Shown here: positions 9,554-16,459 of the stretch, piece after piece
Numbering within the stretch: the stretch's first letter is position 1
How the letters are laid out: every line of letters begins with the position of its first letter
Source: Lentihominibacter butyricus
Lineage (GTDB): Bacteria > Bacillota > Clostridia > Peptostreptococcales > Anaerovoracaceae
NCBI RefSeq assembly: GCF_025567305.1
Contig: NZ_JAOQJP010000007.1
Coordinates: 1-64,000 of the forward strand
Reading direction: 5' to 3'
Length of the DNA stretch: 64,000 nt
The notes under the pieces: model-generated
Database searches by the model: none
Seen by the model: only the letters and a program-made list of their open reading frames with translations
What the model was told of the DNA's origin: nothing
Translations under genes and position numbers: made by a program

Positions 9554-9574
9554 ACAAAATAAGTATTTTGTCTA
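9551..9574. repeat. left inverted repeat, probable recombination site
   Basis: Arms AGACAAAATA (9552-9561) and TATTTTGTCT (9564-9573) flank a central AG. Read as a recombinase site, it has 9-bp arms around a 6-bp TAAGTA spacer. Outer bases T and A also pair. It covers the stop codon of the recombinase gene. Confidence 0.8.
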
Positions 9575-9614
9575 TTAAAATCCATGTATGGCTTAGCACT
9601 AATTTTCAGATTTT

Positions 9615-9643
9615 ATTATATCATTATAGAACGAATTCTACAA
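9615..9643 (-). promoter_or_regulatory. sigma-A promoter facing left
   Basis: On the minus strand TTGTAG (9643-9638) and TATAAT (9620-9615) are separated by exactly 17 bases, with transcription starting near 9608. In the orientation shown it fires toward the 3' end of the recombinase gene. If the segment flips it would drive the surface protein gene at 10005. Confidence 0.75.
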
Positions 9644-9790
9644 TATATTATTTTTGATATTCGAATCAGTATCATATTGCATATTTATGGCATAACAAAA
9701 AAGCGTTCATAAAATCTGAAGAACGATGTGTTTATCCTCTATTTTCTTCATTTCTATTTTTTAACAACCCCCCCCTCTAAATCCATTCAT

Positions 9791-9814
9791 AAAAAAAGCG
9801 GTAACCTGTTACCG
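9791..9814 (-). terminator. leftward terminator inside the invertible segment
   Basis: CGGTAAC (9799-9805) and GTTACCG (9808-9814) form a perfect stem. On the minus strand it is followed by a run of seven T after one C. The 2-base centre means the real loop is larger and the stem shorter. Confidence 0.6.
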
Positions 9815-9886
9815 GGAGATATTCGTTGAAAAATTATATTTATTGCAGTTTTTACAGCTGCTTTTTTATTACTTTCAATGCTGACA

Positions 9887-9910
9887 AAGACAAAATACTT
9901 ATTTTGTCTT
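9887..9910. repeat. right inverted repeat, probable recombination site
   Basis: The same arms AGACAAAATA (9888-9897) and TATTTTGTCT (9900-9909) flank a central CT, so the 22 bases are the exact reverse complement of the left copy. The 6-bp spacer reads TACTTA here against TAAGTA on the left, giving the two sites opposite polarity. Confidence 0.8.
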
Positions 9911-10004
9911 ATATCCGCCGAAGTTGTTTGGTGCGGGTTTTCAAAACGTGAAATCAGTTATCATTTGGGGCTTTGATTCTTAAAACCCGGAAAAGGAGAG
10001 AAAC

Positions 10005-11591
10005 ATGAGGAAACACAGATTTTTAGGTGTACTGCTCTCACTTGTGTTATTGGCAGGGCTGATACCGGCAATGGCATTTGCGGCAGACACTGGAGAAAGT
10101 GGAGAACCGGCGGCAGCGACATTTGATATTTCGAAATCAAAGGAAGCGACCGAACTTAAAAAGGCAGGCGATAAATATGAGTCTACAGTTACGTTATCAC
10201 TGCCAAGTGCAGAGAAAGAGTTAGTAACGGATGTAGTGTTCGTTCTGGACAAGTCGACGAGTGCCGAGCTGGAAGAACAGGCGTTAAATATGCTCAGCGA
10301 TTTAAAAACTGAAATAGCAGAGTCGGGAGCCAAGGTAAAAGTCGGCGTTGTTATTTTTAATAAAAAGGCAAATGTGACAGATTTCATGGATCTGGAAACG
10401 CAGTATGGCGATATCGAAGAGGCTATCCAACAGAAGATAAGCTCAGGAACAAATACTCATGCAGGGCTGATCGCAGGCAGGAAGATGCTCGACGATGACA
10501 CAGCTGTATCAGCAGACAGGAAGTATCTCGTATTTGTCAGCGACGGCATAACTTATATGTTCAATGAAGATCCGACAGCTGTTGCGTGGAGTTTCATGGC
10601 AGATGCAGAAAAGCATTTTGCGGGTCCCGACAACTGGGCGTCGCAGTATGGAAATAATGATGCACCTAAAGACTGGTCAGACACACTTGCAAAGATCGGT
10701 GCGAAATCAGATGCTCAGGACGATGCGCATGATTATCAATATGGCACAGAGCCGGATCCTGAAAAGCTTACAGATGTAAGCAGGCAGGATGCTTATGCAA
10801 ATTCTGTCGAAAAAGCTCTTTATCTTACAGAACAAGAATATAAAAATATATGTTCAAAGTATCACTGCTATGCTATGAATGCTACAAAGAACATAGGACA
10901 GCAGTATGCATGGGGTCCGTCATTCATGGAGTATCTGGCAGATGGAAAAACGGTGGATTTCAGCGATATCCAGAATGATATCTTATATCTTGTAGATCAT
11001 GGAAGCAGCATAGAAGACTATATGGGCTATGTCGAGGGCGACTACAACTTCGATCTTAAGGATCTGGAAAGCGTGACGCTGACAGTAAACGGTAAAAAGC
11101 TGGATGCGGCAGTTGACAAAGAAAACAATATGATCGTGTTTGGAGACAAACAGTTCAAGCTTGAGTATTTCCCTGCAGATAATGAGAAAGAACACTTTGT
11201 TCTGCACATTAATCAGAAAATCATGATCACTGAACCTGTACAGCTCACTTACAAGGTAGTGCTGCAGGATCCTAAGACGAAAGCAGGTACTTACGGTAAG
11301 TATGACCAGTATGGAGCAAACGGATACGACGGTCTGTTCACAAACAACAGCGCAGTTATCAACCCGGTAGATTCCGCTGGTACAGAATATGCTGCACAGG
11401 CATTCAACAAGCCGACTGTTTCATATACAGTAGCTGCACCGGCACCGGCTCCTGCTCCGGCAGACAAGCCTGCAGCAAGTGAAACTAACACGGGTGATAA
11501 CAGCAATATGATGCTGTGGATCGCAGCAGCAGTTGTATCAGCACTGGCACTTGCCGGCATCGCATTTGTATCAAGAAGAAAACGTGCATGA
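10005..11591 (+). CDS. vWA-domain surface protein with sortase-type C-terminus
   Basis: A 528-residue exported protein. Residues 1-26 are a signal peptide ending AMAFA. A von Willebrand A domain follows, with the metal-binding DxSxS at D82, S84, S86 and the later FVSDG element. Vertebrate and bacterial vWA domains of this type bind ligands, so an adhesin role is likely but inferred. The C-terminus has a Pro/Ala linker, NTGDN at 495-499, a hydrophobic helix and the tail SRRKRA. This is the layout of a cell-wall sorting signal, with a TG motif in place of a full LPxTG. GGAGAG lies 4 bases before ATG. The 95-base leader carries GGGTTTTC and TTAAAACCC segments that could pair. No promoter is seen between the right repeat and the gene, which fits the view that its promoter lies in the invertible segment and is now off. 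Confidence 0.85.
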   Translation: MRKHRFLGVLLSLVLLAGLIPAMAFAADTGESGEPAAATFDISKSKEATELKKAGDKYESTVTLSLPSAEKELVTDVVFVLDKSTSAELEEQALNMLSDLKTEIAESGAKVKVGVVIFNKKANVTDFMDLETQYGDIEEAIQQKISSGTNTHAGLIAGRKMLDDDTAVSADRKYLVFVSDGITYMFNEDPTAVAWSFMADAEKHFAGPDNWASQYGNNDAPKDWSDTLAKIGAKSDAQDDAHDYQYGTEPDPEKLTDVSRQDAYANSVEKALYLTEQEYKNICSKYHCYAMNATKNIGQQYAWGPSFMEYLADGKTVDFSDIQNDILYLVDHGSSIEDYMGYVEGDYNFDLKDLESVTLTVNGKKLDAAVDKENNMIVFGDKQFKLEYFPADNEKEHFVLHINQKIMITEPVQLTYKVVLQDPKTKAGTYGKYDQYGANGYDGLFTNNSAVINPVDSAGTEYAAQAFNKPTVSYTVAAPAPAPAPADKPAASETNTGDNSNMMLWIAAAVVSALALAGIAFVSRRKRA

Positions 11592-11656
11592 TTTTCCGAT
11601 CGTATTTTGCATATTTGAAGCCATATCTATATACTGATAAACATATTCATTAAAAA

Positions 11657-11697
11657 ACGGGGCTCGCAGGTCACATTATTGCGGGCCCTGTTTTTTT
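11657..11697 (+). terminator. terminator after the vWA gene
   Basis: ACGGGGCTCGC and GCGGGCCCTGT form an 11-bp imperfect stem around a 13-base loop, followed by seven T. It ends the vWA transcript and separates it from the MATE gene. Confidence 0.85.
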
Positions 11698-11785
11698 GTT
11701 TCTTTAAGGCGCAAGATTCCTGTTGCCGTTTAGTTCCTCAGAGGATAATATATAGTAGGCAGTATGGAAGGGGCTTGAATAAAAC

Positions 11786-13162
11786 ATGAAACAGAAGATT
11801 AAAAATAAAGAAATGGATATGATAAATGGCGGCATTGCAGGAAATCTGATAATTTTCGCATTGCCGGTGGCTTTCAGCAGTATCATGCAGCAGCTATTCA
11901 ACTCGGCAGACGTGGCTGTAGTCGGTAGATTTGCGGGAGACAATGCACTGGCGGCGGTAGGAAGCTGCGTGGCGCTGGTCGGGATATTCGTGAATCTGAT
12001 CGTAGGACTTTCTGTCGGGCCGAATGCGGTACTGGCAAACCTGATCGGACAGAACAAGCGGGAACGTATCAGCGGGATGATGCACACTATCCTGGCGTTT
12101 GGACTTATACTCGGAGTCGGCCTTATGGCAGTCGGGATGCTGACAGCTCGAACGATCCTGGAGCTTTCCGGCACACCGGAAAGCGTGATGGGGCAGGCGC
12201 TGCTTTACATATGGATATATTTCACGGGCATACCATTTATCGTAATATGCAACTTCGGGTCAGCGATACTTAGGAGTTTCGGCGACACGAGGCATCCGAT
12301 GTATTATCTGATAATTTCAGGTATCGTGAATGTGGCGCTTAATCTGTTCCTGGTGATATGCTTTCACATGGGAGTCGCGGGTGTTGCGATAGCTACAGTG
12401 ATCTCGAATATACTGAGCGCTGCGCTGGTGCTTATATGCCTGTATCGCAGAGACGATGAGTTTCAGTTCCGTTTTCGAAGGCTCAGGCTGGAAAAGGACG
12501 GGCTGTCGAAGGTGCTTGTGATAGGCATACCGTCAGGAATACAGGGAGCGATCTTTTCGATCTCAAATGTATTCATACAGAGCGGCATCAATTCTTTCGG
12601 AGAAAATGCCATAGCGGGATCTTCACTGGCGCTGAATTTCGAATACTTCACATATTATATAGCAAATGCGTTCGCGCAGGCGGCAGTGACATTTACGAGC
12701 CAGAATTTCGGTGCAGGCAAGCTGAAGCGATGCAGGAAGATATTCAGGCTCTGCATGATTTTCGGTGTAGTGTTCACGGAACTCCTGGCAGTTGTTTTCA
12801 TGGTGTGGGATGATTTTTTCGTGAGTATTTACACGATAAGCGATGCTGTCGCGGCTTACGGACTGATCAGGATGCATCATGTATGTTCTCTCGAAGGGCT
12901 GACAGCAACTTATGAAGTCGAAAGCGCTGCACTCAGAGGCATGGGCAAGTCAGTGGAGCCGTCGATCGTAACGATCCTGGGAACGGTGGTATTCCGTATG
13001 ATCTGGATGGTAACGGTGTTCAGGTGGGTGCCTACTTACGAAATGCTGATGGATGTGTATGTCGCTTCGTGGATCTTTACGGGCGGAGTGATATTCTTCA
13101 TATATCTTTATCACATGAAAAAGGCGGAAAAGCGTTATCAGCTTCAGGAGAATGAGAGGTAA
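11786..13162 (+). CDS. MATE family multidrug/Na+ antiporter
   Basis: A 458-residue polytopic membrane protein with about 12 hydrophobic helices. The N-terminal motif NLIIFALPVAFSSIMQQLFNSADVAVVGRF and the repeated GPNAVLANLIGQ element are typical of MATE exporters, which expel drugs or metabolites using an ion gradient. No substrate can be read from the sequence. The start is the ATG at 11786; GGAAGGGG lies about 12 bases upstream, a rather long spacing. The next gene starts 3 bases after its stop, so the two are probably co-transcribed. Confidence 0.88.
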   Translation: MKQKIKNKEMDMINGGIAGNLIIFALPVAFSSIMQQLFNSADVAVVGRFAGDNALAAVGSCVALVGIFVNLIVGLSVGPNAVLANLIGQNKRERISGMMHTILAFGLILGVGLMAVGMLTARTILELSGTPESVMGQALLYIWIYFTGIPFIVICNFGSAILRSFGDTRHPMYYLIISGIVNVALNLFLVICFHMGVAGVAIATVISNILSAALVLICLYRRDDEFQFRFRRLRLEKDGLSKVLVIGIPSGIQGAIFSISNVFIQSGINSFGENAIAGSSLALNFEYFTYYIANAFAQAAVTFTSQNFGAGKLKRCRKIFRLCMIFGVVFTELLAVVFMVWDDFFVSIYTISDAVAAYGLIRMHHVCSLEGLTATYEVESAALRGMGKSVEPSIVTILGTVVFRMIWMVTVFRWVPTYEMLMDVYVASWIFTGGVIFFIYLYHMKKAEKRYQLQENER

Positions 13163-13165
13163 AGC

Positions 13166-13915
13166 ATGGTTCTATATTTTACAGGTACAGGCAACAGCCG
13201 TTATATCGCAGAGCGTATCGCAAAGGCGCTGGATGACGAGCTGTTCAGCATCAATGACCGTATAAAGGCGGACAGCAGAGAGGCGGTAGATACGGGCAGC
13301 CGGGTCGTGATAGTTGCACCGACGTATGCATGGCGTCTGCCTGTGATAGTATCGGAATGGATTTCTGAGACTGACTTTGCAGGAGCGGAAAAAATATGGT
13401 TCGTGATGGACTGCGGATCCCAGATCGGCAATGCTGCAAAGTATAACAGAGCTTTGAGCGACAGGAAAAATCTGCAGTACATGGGAACAGCGCAGATCAT
13501 CATGCCGGAGAACTATATCGCGATGTTTCCTGTACCGGACAGTGAGGAAGCTGCTGAGATCATCGCGAATGCGGACCCCGACATAGATGACGTGATCGCC
13601 GGGATATCCGCATCGCAGAAATTTGCAAAACCTCGAAATAATCTTCTCGATCGCATGATGAGCGGACCTGTGAACAGGATGTTTTATCCGTTCTGTGTAA
13701 AGGCGCGCGCTTTTGCAGCGGGAGACGGGTGTACAGGCTGCGGCAGATGCGTGGAGCTTTGTCCGCTGAACAATGTCAGTCAGAAAGACGGCAGGCCTGT
13801 ATGGGGAAAAGATTGCACGCACTGCATGGCGTGCATCGCGTACTGTCCGACGGAATGCATTGAGTACGGGAAAAAGAGCATCGGAAAACCGCGCTATCAT
13901 TTTGAAGAAAGATGA
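13166..13915 (+). CDS. EFR1 family flavodoxin/ferredoxin fusion
   Basis: A 249-residue electron-transfer protein. The N-terminus (VLYFTGTGNSRYIAERIA) is a flavodoxin-type FMN phosphate loop. The C-terminus holds two ferredoxin motifs, CTGCGRCVELCP and CTHCMACIAYCP, which bind two [4Fe-4S] clusters. Proteins of this EFR1 layout are common in anaerobic Clostridia; the redox partner is unknown. It begins 3 bases after the MATE stop with GAGAGG just upstream, so it shares that transcript. No membrane segment is visible. Confidence 0.88.
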   Translation: MVLYFTGTGNSRYIAERIAKALDDELFSINDRIKADSREAVDTGSRVVIVAPTYAWRLPVIVSEWISETDFAGAEKIWFVMDCGSQIGNAAKYNRALSDRKNLQYMGTAQIIMPENYIAMFPVPDSEEAAEIIANADPDIDDVIAGISASQKFAKPRNNLLDRMMSGPVNRMFYPFCVKARAFAAGDGCTGCGRCVELCPLNNVSQKDGRPVWGKDCTHCMACIAYCPTECIEYGKKSIGKPRYHFEER

Positions 13916-13920
13916 GGATA

Positions 13921-13949
13921 TTGAACGGTTTTGTTTTATTTGATATTAT
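13921..13949 (+). promoter_or_regulatory. promoter of sfsA
   Basis: TTGAAC (13921-13926), a 17-base spacer, and TATTAT (13944-13949). The expected start of transcription falls on or next to the ATG at 13956. Confidence 0.65.
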
Positions 13950-13955
13950 GGATAA

Positions 13956-14621
13956 ATGAAATACAGAGAGATAAAAGAAGGCAGGTTCATAGACCGGCCT
14001 AACCGTTTCATTGCTCATGTGGAGATCGGCGGGCGTGAGGAAACGGTACATGTAAAGAATACAGGTCGCTGCAGGGAGCTGCTGAAGGCAGGGGCGGCGG
14101 TGCGTCTCGAGGTGTCAGCTAATCCCAGGCGCAAGACGAAATACGATCTCGTATCGGTTTTCAAGGAAAATGTGGGATGGGTAAATATCGATAGTCAGGC
14201 TCCAAATAAAGTAGTCAGGGAGTGGCTGGAAAAGCAGGATTATGATCTCATAAAGCCGGAGTATACATACGGAAATTCACGGATCGATTTTTATATGGAA
14301 AAAGGCAGCAGGAGGTATCTGATGGAGGTCAAGGGCTGTACTCTTGAGAAAGACGGAATTGGATATTTTCCTGATGCACCTACGGAACGAGGCGTAAAGC
14401 ATCTTAGAGAGCTTATACGTGCTTCCGGTGAGGGATATGAATGTATGGCTGCTTTTGTGATACAGATGGAGGGCGTCACGGAAATACGGCCAAATGTGGA
14501 AACCCATCCACAGTTCGGGCAGGTACTTGAAGAAGCTGAGGAGGCAGGAGTAAGGATACTGTGCCTGCAGTGCAGCGTAGGCGAGGACACTCTGGAGATA
14601 ATCGCTGCAAAAGAGCAGTAA
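13956..14621 (+). CDS. sfsA: SfsA family nuclease-like protein
   Basis: A 221-residue SfsA homologue of normal family length. The N-terminal OB-like part contains RFIDRPNRFIAHV and VKNTGRCRELL. The C-terminal part carries the conserved MEVKGCTLEKDG and FPDAPTERGVKHLREL blocks, where D, E and K form a restriction-endonuclease-like active site. The family was named for sugar fermentation stimulation in E. coli, but its biochemical role is unsettled and DNA binding has been reported. There is no ribosome-binding sequence before ATG 13956. The -10 box ends 6 bases upstream, so the message may be leaderless. Confidence 0.92.
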   Translation: MKYREIKEGRFIDRPNRFIAHVEIGGREETVHVKNTGRCRELLKAGAAVRLEVSANPRRKTKYDLVSVFKENVGWVNIDSQAPNKVVREWLEKQDYDLIKPEYTYGNSRIDFYMEKGSRRYLMEVKGCTLEKDGIGYFPDAPTERGVKHLRELIRASGEGYECMAAFVIQMEGVTEIRPNVETHPQFGQVLEEAEEAGVRILCLQCSVGEDTLEIIAAKEQ

Positions 14622-14895
14622 ATGAACATAACAGAATATCTATGTGCAAATGAAGACAAAGATGATAGAGCTGGGGATGTGTTCATCTGTTCATCGCATT
14701 TCCGGATGGCGCATGTATTCTTGAGGAATATATGAAAAGTGTCGATAAGTGAGCATGCTGCGGCTGATTGATTTGATCACGGAATGAAGGTATAATAAAA
14801 AGAGAACAGAAACTTTGAAACTGAGAGGCCGCGCGCCAGGAAGTTTTACAGAATCATAAACAGCTGTATGTCAGCTGTGCAAAGGAGAAAAAATC
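14622..14895. other. intergenic region, no clear gene
   Basis: A 37-codon frame from ATG 14622 (to 14735) follows the sfsA stop directly but has no recognisable product. The rest holds the promoter at 14768-14796 and a leader with an ACAGCTG/CAGCTGT hairpin just before the ribosome site of the next gene. Confidence 0.5.
14768..14796 (+). promoter_or_regulatory. promoter of the 14896 gene
   Basis: TTGATT (14768-14773), a 17-base spacer, and a perfect TATAAT (14791-14796). The leader is about 95 bases long. Confidence 0.75.
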
Positions 14896-15099
14896 ATGAA
14901 CGAGACAAGAGTAAAGGTAATGCCTGTGACAGATCTGCTTGAGTACAAGATACGTTCGGGCCAGATATCGAATGAAGGCGGACACAAGATCTTTGGCATC
15001 GCGCTGAAAAATCCGGATCTGGTAGATGCGATCATGAACATACTGGATCTTGATCTGTCGGAGGCAGATACGATCGCAAAGGTAGAAAGGCTGGTATAG
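14896..15099 (+). CDS. small hypothetical protein, 67 residues
   Basis: I do not recognise this 67-residue protein. It is soluble, mixed in charge, with a likely helix in its C-terminal half (NPDLVDAIMNILDLDLSEADTIAKVERLV). AAAGGAG lies 8 bases before ATG and a consensus promoter stands upstream, so it is probably expressed. The frameshifted EamA gene begins 13 bases after its stop, and the two were likely one operon. Confidence 0.6.
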   Translation: MNETRVKVMPVTDLLEYKIRSGQISNEGGHKIFGIALKNPDLVDAIMNILDLDLSEADTIAKVERLV

Positions 15100-15112
15100 G
15101 TAGGCTTTAACG

Positions 15113-15519
15113 ATGTGGATATTTTTTGCGTTCGGATCGGCGTTTTTTGCGGGTATCACAGCGATCCTGGCAAAGTGCGGCATAAGAAAAACCGATTCCG
15201 ACGTGGCGACTGCGGTCAGGACTATAGTCGTGCTGATCTTTGCATGGATAATGGTCTGGATAGCAGGCTCGGCGCACGACATAACAGCGCTCAGTGCAAA
15301 GACGTGGGTGTTTCTTGTGCTCTCGGGGCTTGCGACAGGGGCGTCATGGCTCTGCTATTTCAAAGCGCTGCAGGACGGACCTGCCAGCGCCGTAGTACCG
15401 ATCGACAAGCTGAGCATACTTGTGTCGATCGCGTTTTCGTATTCAAAGAGCGGCTGTCAAAGAAAGCAGCTGCAGGCCTTGTGCTGATCGTCGCAGGAAC
15501 GATGATGATGCTCGTTTAA
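15113..15519 (+). pseudogene. EamA-type small transporter, frameshifted
   Basis: The frame from 15113 encodes about 110 residues of a short (around 140-residue) EamA-type membrane transporter: WIFFAFGSAFFAGITAILAKCGI, then WVFLVLSGLATGASWLCYFKAL and PIDKLSILVSIAFSY. Near 15440 the reading frame shifts, and the expected ending VFKERLSKKAAAGLVLIVAGTMMMLV continues in another frame to the stop at 15519. The family normally has about one more residue between FSY and VFKE, so a deletion of roughly 7 bases, probably between TCGTA repeats, explains the break. It could also be a sequencing error. Four short helices are intact in sequence. Confidence 0.8.
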
Positions 15520-15557
15520 CTCGTATAACAGGATCATGCGGAGCGGCGCTGATTTGT

Positions 15558-16178
15558 CTAATTGAGCAGCCTGTCGTCGATGCGGGCTTTCCCGGCTACG
15601 ATCATTATCACGAAGATGATGAAGTACACGAGTGCACCGGTGTTGCCTGCGATGATATCGGTAACTGTATCGACCATACCGCGCTGCATCTCACCTCCGG
15701 CGAGTCTGTCAGCCGTGAATTCGAATATTTCCCATATGCCTGCGAAGGCAGATGAAAAGAAAAATGCGAATGCTGCCTGCGCGAACAGGTAGCATTTAGT
15801 GCTTTTTACGGTATGTACAGCTTTTTTCAACAGTGTGGACATTATCATCGCGCCAAAGCTTGCCAGCAGCACACCGCTGAAAAAGTGTACGATCTTGTCA
15901 TAAGGGCCGAAGCTGCGGTACATGTCGAGGACCGAACCGACCGGTGATGCGAAGTAAACGAAGATCATCCCGCAGAAAAACAGATCGTCGCACACTTTGA
16001 GCACATATGCGATGATCATAAGCACTGCGATCGATCCGAAAGATCCTGCTATCGTCGTTACTGCAGGATCGACGCCTGTTCGGCAAGCATAGACCGCTGT
16101 GAGAGCAGTTGCAAATATTAGAATGATGAGACCTGCCCATCTTTTTCCTGTCATGAATGGACGTTTTTTTGTTGTCAT
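15558..16178 (-). CDS. DUF2238/YjdF-like integral membrane protein
   Basis: A 206-residue membrane protein with about six hydrophobic helices. The block YDKIVHFFSGVLLASFG and the later AGIWEIFEFTAD plus MVDTVTDIIAGNTGALV match my memory of the DUF2238 (YjdF-like) family, whose function is not established. His and Glu within these helices are conserved in the family and suggest metal or proton chemistry, which is inference. It is the only minus-strand gene in this stretch and converges on the EamA remnant. GGGGGAGG lies 12 bases before its ATG, a long spacing. Confidence 0.75.
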   Translation of the reverse strand: MTTKKRPFMTGKRWAGLIILIFATALTAVYACRTGVDPAVTTIAGSFGSIAVLMIIAYVLKVCDDLFFCGMIFVYFASPVGSVLDMYRSFGPYDKIVHFFSGVLLASFGAMIMSTLLKKAVHTVKSTKCYLFAQAAFAFFFSSAFAGIWEIFEFTADRLAGGEMQRGMVDTVTDIIAGNTGALVYFIIFVIMIVAGKARIDDRLLN

Positions 16179-16366
16179 ATTATTATGATACCTCCCCCTG
16201 TATATCTTATTTAAGTTTACTCAAAATATTATAGCTTTGCAAGAGCTAGCGAGGTACATCGATGATATATGATCGTAAAATGAAATAATGTACCGTCAGA
16301 CGTGGCATGTGCGTTCGCCTTGGCGGTATTCTGCATTTTTGCATAAAATCTTATCTCTGGGATATC

Positions 16367-16395
16367 TTGACAAAAAATGAAATACAATTTAAAAT
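16367..16395 (+). promoter_or_regulatory. promoter of the YczE-CBS gene, with possible operator
   Basis: TTGACA (16367-16372), 17 bases, TAAAAT (16390-16395). Just downstream lie a small inverted repeat, TTAG-GAAG-CTAA near 16398-16409, and a hairpin ATCCGT-GCAAG-ACGGAT at 16415-16431, which could bind a regulator or shape the leader. Confidence 0.8.
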
Positions 16396-16459
16396 AGTTA
16401 GGAAGCTAATTATTATCCGTGCAAGACGGATCCTATAAAAACAGAAAGAAAGAGGTAGT

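Larger units (their letters stand above)
9551..9910. other. candidate invertible promoter element
   Basis: This gene-free segment is bounded by two copies of a 22-bp near-palindrome in inverted orientation and lies between a tyrosine recombinase and a surface protein gene. Inside are one good promoter (9615-9643, pointing left) and one terminator (9791-9814, working leftward). After inversion the promoter would point at the vWA gene, and the terminator would stand upstream of it, blocking transcripts from the jet side. A run of eight C lies at 9768-9775. No open frame of note is seen inside. The switch is inferred from layout; only one orientation is visible. Confidence 0.7.

Noticed and set aside
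9552..9573. Simple terminator for the recombinase gene
   Set aside because: The stem is almost all A-T with no T run, and an exact reverse copy stands 336 bases away, which a terminator would not explain.
9551..9910. att sites for excision of the jet-recombinase island
   Set aside because: Excision needs direct repeats flanking the island. These two repeats are inverted and both lie downstream of the recombinase, and no matching copy was seen near 470-570.
13172..13900. 242-codon minus-strand frame
   Set aside because: It is antisense to the whole EFR1 gene, whose two ferredoxin motifs are unmistakable; Arg/Cys/His-rich and without a family match.
15420..15755. 111-codon frame overlapping the EamA end and the DUF2238 gene
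   Set aside because: It joins parts of two real genes in a wrong frame or strand.
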